A stretch of DNA of 64,000 bases, from NCBI RefSeq assembly GCF_000025345.1, contig NC_013757.1:1178001-1242000 (forward strand), written 5' to 3'. A program made the translations under genes and the position numbers. Source of the stretch: Geodermatophilus obscurus DSM 43160 (GTDB lineage Bacteria > Actinomycetota > Actinomycetes > Mycobacteriales > Geodermatophilaceae). Under the pieces are notes generated by a model that searched no databases, had not been told where the DNA came from, and saw nothing but the letters and a program-made list of their open reading frames with translations. Below are positions 61,952 through 64,000 of the stretch, piece after piece. Each line of letters opens with the position of its first letter. Within the stretch, counting starts at the first letter, position 1.

Positions 61952-62339
61952 CGTGCGCCGCGCCACCCCGACGCAAGATCGCAGCCGGACCATGGCTGAT
62001 AGGCGCTCATGACCCGGTCGCCTCGACAACGAGCATGGCCTGGTGGACGAGGCAGAGGCGTTCGTGGCTGGCGACCGTCGGGCCGAGCATCAGGCGGCGG
62101 GTCCGCCAGCTCATGTCTAGGTGCGTTGTTGGCGTGATGCGTTCGTTCGCTGAGTCAGCAGTCAACTATGAGGCAGTGTTCCCTTTCGCGACGCTCCGGA
62201 CGTGTGACGGAGCCCTCGAAGGTCTTGGGTGCAATGGCTGGGCTCATTGCACTGACAGGGTGGTTCTGACCGCCCCGATCGGGTCAATGGCCGTATGGCT
62301 CATCTTGACTTTCCGGTCGGTGCCCGGAAGATGTTGGGC
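61952..62339. other. 390-bp spacer upstream of lsr2, no gene recognised
   Basis: AT content is slightly higher than in the surrounding sequence. No family resemblance was seen in the short frames. It should hold the lsr2 promoter. Confidence 0.4.
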
Positions 62340-62675
62340 ATGGCAACCAAGACCAATGTCATGCTGGTGGACGACCTGGACGGGGAGTCACCGGCCGACA
62401 CCACAGTGAAGTTCGGCATCTCGGGCACTGAGTACGAGATCGACCTCACAGACGACAATGCGGCTGAGTTCCGTAACGCGCTGTCGAAGTATGTGAGCGC
62501 AGCGCGCAAGGTTGGCTCGACGAGCAAGGGCCGCGCCGCTGTTCGACACACCACCACCGACTCGATCGACCCCGCGGCAGTCCGAGCCTGGGCGAAGGGC
62601 CAGGGAATCGACGTGTCTCCGCGCGGCCGCATCAAGGCAGACGTCGTGAAGCAGTTCCGGGCCGCCGGCAACTGA
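62340..62675 (+). CDS. Lsr2-family nucleoid-associated protein
   Basis: A 111-aa H-NS-like protein. The N-terminal dimerisation domain has MLVDDLDGESPADTTVKFGI and YEIDLTDDNAAEF. The C-terminal DNA-binding domain has AVRAWAKGQGIDVSPRGRIK with the RGR minor-groove clamp. Lsr2 silences AT-rich foreign DNA. An extra copy within an island could silence the island's own genes or those of competing elements. The ATG at 62340 gives the standard N-terminus. Confidence 0.92.
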   Translation: MATKTNVMLVDDLDGESPADTTVKFGISGTEYEIDLTDDNAAEFRNALSKYVSAARKVGSTSKGRAAVRHTTTDSIDPAAVRAWAKGQGIDVSPRGRIKADVVKQFRAAGN

Positions 62676-62779
62676 GCCTCCAGCGTCTGACCGGCGCGTG
62701 CCATCAGCAGTAGTCCGGCGGCCGCGCACGGGACGCATGCGATGAGGTCAGGCCGCCTCGGCCTCCGCTGCGCCGTTCT

Positions 62780-62808
62780 GCGGGCCCGCCCATTGCCAGC
62801 GGGCCCGC
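62780..62808. terminator. Hairpin downstream of lsr2
   Basis: GCGGGCCCGC at 62780-62789 repeats at 62799-62808. The unit is self-complementary, so the two copies can pair across a 9-nt loop. It is 105 bp after lsr2 and before the convergent SnoaL gene. Confidence 0.5.
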
Positions 62809-62915
62809 CTCGAGAAGCGCAATCCGCCTGGTCAGCTGCGACGTCCCGCGTCAAGCTGCGCGCACGCTGCCACGGAGGACTCGACGCTCGATGGCTCCGT
62901 CGCCGAGCCATCCCG

Positions 62916-63377
62916 TCACACGGTGGCCGGCGCGGGAGCCTCCGGCATCAGGCCGACCTGGGTCATGTAGTCGGCCATGTTCCAGTACAGGTGCTCCTCG
63001 GCGACCTTTCCGTCGCGCAGCCGCCCGATCGACAGCCCCTGAATTCGGAACCGGCGACCGGTGTTCGGCAGGCCGCGCGCCTTGTCCTCCCGGTCATTCG
63101 TGCCCGACATGGTCCACTCCGCGCCCCACAGGTCGTCCGTGCCGACGATGAGCTCGCCCCAGTCGAGGCGGTAGTCGCTGGACATGCTCTGGGTCAGGTC
63201 AAGAAGCAGGGCGCGCACCGCGTCGGTGCCCTCCAGGCGTTCGCCCAGCCCCTTGTCGTCGAAGACGACATCCTCGGTCATGCAGGCCAGCACCTTCGCA
63301 GGATCGTGGCTGTTCCACGCGTCGATGTAGGCAGACATCCAGTTCGGGATCCCGGAACGTCCGGTGTCACTGGTCAT
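62916..63377 (-). CDS. SnoaL-like NTF2-fold protein
   Basis: A 153-aa protein with a SnoaL-like pattern: MSAYIDAWNSHDPAKVLACM, TEDVVFDDKGLGERLEGTDA, and IQGLSIGRLRDGKVAEEHLY. Members include polyketide cyclases and limonene-epoxide-hydrolase-like enzymes; no specific function can be assigned. ATG 63377 is preferred over 63386. The gene is intact, unlike the related decayed gene at 60832. Confidence 0.82.
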   Translation of the reverse strand: MTSDTGRSGIPNWMSAYIDAWNSHDPAKVLACMTEDVVFDDKGLGERLEGTDAVRALLLDLTQSMSSDYRLDWGELIVGTDDLWGAEWTMSGTNDREDKARGLPNTGRRFRIQGLSIGRLRDGKVAEEHLYWNMADYMTQVGLMPEAPAPATV

Positions 63378-63932
63378 CGTCCCCACTCCGTCGTGATCCC
63401 TGGTTGGTCCCCCTGAGCCCCCGTGGGATCGAGGAAACTACTCGTGTCCCGAAGCCGTCGAAAGGGACCGAAGGCGGTGCGGTGATCCGCCGGGCCGTAG
63501 GCCCGGGCTGAAGCCGTAGTAGGGGACCGACCGTTCTCACGACGAGGCGCATGAGTTCCGTAGGTCCTTTGCCCTCGGCACATGGCCTGGACCGTCCGGC
63601 AGCCACTGCTGGATGCCGGTGGGATGCCCCGGACGTAAGCGTGTCCCGGTCGCCCCATTGACCTGGCACTCGCCGTTGCGGTCCTGGCCCCGGATGGAGC
63701 GGTTTCGCCAGACTGCATCGCCAGGACGGATTGTCTTCGACGAACTCAGGCTCGACGGCCTCGTTAGCCCGGATCTTTCACGGTCATGATCATCATGATG
63801 GCCGTCGGGGTTCTTGTCCCGCGTGGTCGTGAGAATCGCATCCGGCTGTGACTGATTGGCCGAGGTCGCTCGGGTGGCGCCGGTTCCACGGTCCGGGCAT
63901 CGCTGCGGTCGTAGGGACGGGGAGTACGGGGG
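63378..63932. other. 555-bp region without a recognised gene
   Basis: Contains short frames in all registers without family resemblance and a near-palindrome at 63782-63800 (GTCATGATCATCATGATGG). Possibly a remnant of an insertion sequence. Confidence 0.35.
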
Positions 63933-64000
63933 TCAGCCCGGCGCGGGAGCCGCGGCTGGCCCGCTCAGCCGCGTGACGGCGTCCAGGGCTTGCAGCGCGA
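63933..64000 (-). CDS. C-terminal end of a gene running off the window
   Basis: On the minus strand the last 21 codons read ALQALDAVTRLSGPAAAPAP followed by G and a TGA at 63935-63933. The composition suits the end of a real protein, but the fragment is too short to name. Confidence 0.25.
   Translation of the reverse strand, partial: ALQALDAVTRLSGPAAAPAPG

Larger units (their letters stand above)
34275..64000. mobile_element. Integrated element or genomic island (left end; right end outside window)
   Basis: Begins at the tadA break and next to a large serine recombinase. Contents are typical accessory DNA: small element-type proteins, IS3 and IS110 remnants, broken defence genes, STAND and TIR proteins, Lsr2, and several pseudogenes. 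The core intergenic repeat family was not seen here. No conjugation or phage structural genes are visible in the part available, and the C-terminal half of tadA does not occur before 64000, so the total length is unknown. The part beyond about 55 kb could be older island DNA rather than the same element. Confidence 0.6.

Noticed and set aside
63388-63932. Group II intron or IS at the right edge
   Set aside because: Some sequence looked element-like, but no reverse-transcriptase, domain V or transposase motif could be read with confidence.
34275-64000. Complete prophage or conjugative element
   Set aside because: Only the recombinase and small element-type proteins are visible; no capsid, terminase, portal, relaxase or coupling-protein gene was recognised in the window.
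1-64000. CRISPR array, rRNA or tRNA gene
   Set aside because: No regularly spaced short repeats with unique spacers and no rRNA-like or tRNA-like sequence were recognised; the tandem repeats found are in-frame WD40 and TPR units.

Overview
The window is high-GC actinobacterial DNA. Gene content and order point to Geodermatophilaceae (Blastococcus, Geodermatophilus or Modestobacter), although this is inference and no rRNA or tRNA gene was found to confirm it. The left half keeps the gene order of the Mycobacterium tuberculosis Rv1212c-Rv1232c neighbourhood: divergent glgM/glgC, an O-methyltransferase divergent from sigE-rseA-htrA-tatB, then mrp, a DUF1003 protein and a CBS/MgtE-type protein.

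Layout, left half (1-34275). 27-4723: a NarL-type two-component pair, a lone receiver, a GAF-ANTAR protein and a membrane protein. 4944-8122: the glycogen/maltosyl-phosphate pair and a 2H phosphoesterase. 8177-13627: the SigE envelope-stress operon, TatB and Mrp. 13931-16597: AzlCD, a decayed gene, and a MerR regulator divergent from a DUF4188 gene across a clear operator. 16747-25341: metabolism and membrane genes (DUF1003, MgtE-like, PhzF, EamA, CoA-ester lyase, acyl-CoA dehydrogenase, DUF4230, an MDR oxidoreductase). 25436-33425: an EthD-IlvX pair, a secreted hydrolase, OsmC, a patatin-like phospholipase and small membrane proteins. A composite GC-rich repeat recurs at least seven times between these core genes, and I saw no copy in the right half.

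At about 34275 the gene for the TadA/CpaF pilus ATPase is cut inside its Walker A motif, and a large serine recombinase begins 30 bp later. From here to the window end (over 29.7 kb) the DNA is accessory: an integrated element or island whose right end is not in the window. It contains a mosaic conflict/defence-like locus (37.0-48.4 kb) bracketed by IS3-type remnants. This locus has a CHAT protease-SIR2-like fusion, a broken STAND ATPase, a gingipain/C25-like caspase-fold protease, an alpha/beta hydrolase, a second SIR2-like gene that has lost its CHAT half, and an intact STAND ATPase-WD40 protein with 14 nearly identical blades. The arrangement looks like two CHAT-SIR2/STAND cassettes that have eroded in complementary ways. 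Fragments of a phosphorothioate-type (SBD) restriction enzyme and of a TIR/NB-ARC gene lie beside it. A complete TIR-NB-ARC-TPR gene follows at 52.2-55.2 kb.

The remaining island (55.5-64 kb) carries a PLP decarboxylase, a run of four frameshifted genes (DUF2236, alpha/beta hydrolase, SnoaL-like, VOC), a CopG-type regulator next to a PHA-depolymerase-like esterase, an Lsr2 nucleoid protein and a SnoaL-like protein. The most interesting material is the CHAT/SIR2/C25/hydrolase/STAND-WD40 locus, in which a repeat-built sensor ATPase is co-transcribed with two unrelated caspase-fold proteases.
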